64,000 nucleotides of DNA from AWTP1-13 sp963797005. Its GTDB lineage: Bacteria > Pseudomonadota > Alphaproteobacteria > Rhizobiales > Hyphomicrobiaceae. The position numbers and the translations under genes are program-made. Shown piece after piece: positions 63,835 to 64,000 of the stretch (the stretch's first letter is position 1; the number at the start of each line of letters is the position of its first letter). Below the pieces are notes generated by a model. That model had not been told where the DNA came from and searched no databases. It saw only the letters and a list, made by a program, of their open reading frames with translations. Location: positions 124,001 through 188,000 of the forward strand of contig CAWCOF010000004.1 in the NCBI GenBank assembly GCA_963797005.1. The letters are read 5' to 3'.

Positions 63835-64000
63835 ATGGCTCCGCCCCCCGACCATTTCCTCCACGTCAAGGCGCACCTCCCGCACGTAGAGCCCGGCCAG
63901 ACCATCGGCCTGCTCGGCGGCTCGTTCAACCCTCCGCATGCGGCGCACCGCATGGTCACGGAGACGGCGCTCAAACGTCTCAGCCTCGACAAGGTCTGGT
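63835..64000 (+). CDS. nadD: Nicotinate-nucleotide adenylyltransferase (N-terminal part, cut by window edge)
   Basis: The frame from the ATG at 63835 is open to the end of the window. It shows IGLLGGSFNPPHAAHRMVTE, the nucleotidyltransferase signature GGSFNPPHxxH of NadD. This enzyme makes nicotinic acid adenine dinucleotide for NAD synthesis. The N-terminal 25 residues are not conserved, so a later start is possible. Confidence 0.85.
   Translation, partial: MAPPPDHFLHVKAHLPHVEPGQTIGLLGGSFNPPHAAHRMVTETALKRLSLDKVW

Overview
The window is about 64 kb of GC-rich DNA from an alphaproteobacterium. The gene order points to Hyphomicrobiales (Rhizobiales): rpoZ-rsh-pdxJ-acpS-lepB-rnc-era, then recO and parC; dapF-mtaB-ftsY followed by septation-protein genes; divergent rne and amiC-mrcA; and groES-groEL with a CIRCE-like operator. 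No rRNA, tRNA or CRISPR array was seen. Genus cannot be fixed from the sequence alone.

Layout. 0-6 kb: a YdjM-like membrane protein cut by the left edge, a CDF metal exporter, and a set of small-molecule redox genes (carboxymuconolactone decarboxylase-like, Old Yellow Enzyme, SDR, 3-hydroxyisobutyrate dehydrogenase-like). 6-14 kb: parC, a CAP-domain protein, an Fsr-like MFS exporter flanked by two related membrane proteins, recO and a Tat-exported nitroreductase-like protein. 14-23 kb: a decayed IS110 fragment, then the conserved minus-strand block era, rnc, lepB, acpS, pdxJ, rsh, rpoZ and folK, with a GST between pdxJ and rsh. 23-31 kb: NYN protein, UdgB-like uracil-DNA glycosylase, sugar dehydrogenase-like protein, dapF, mtaB, ftsY and two tandem YciB/IspZ-family genes. 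31-42 kb: MarR regulator, asd, aldehyde dehydrogenase, class V aminotransferase, nth, an AraC-MGMT fusion, leuD, and two small zinc-metallopeptidase-like proteins. 42-50.6 kb: an accessory stretch with a frameshifted XRE regulator and methyltransferase, a HEPN-domain protein of lower GC, an IS481 element split by an IS110 element, a frameshifted EamA transporter and a SLATT-like 2TM protein. 50.6-64 kb: usg, groESL, two glycosyltransferases, mrcA, amiC, rne, a small secreted protein and the start of nadD.

Three things stand out. (1) An IS110 element of apparent IS1111 type sits inside an IS481 transposase gene. Both junctions can be read to the base, and removing the element restores the IS481 reading frame; its right end could encode a guide RNA. 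(2) Several families of hairpin repeats lie between genes. One three-copy family keeps its stem through compensatory changes and sits next to translation starts. Another supplies the stop-codon region of both rsh and groEL. (3) At least nine genes, including the essential rne, carry single-base indels, mostly insertions. This may reflect base-calling or assembly error rather than true gene loss, so the affected genes should be read as probably intact until resequenced.
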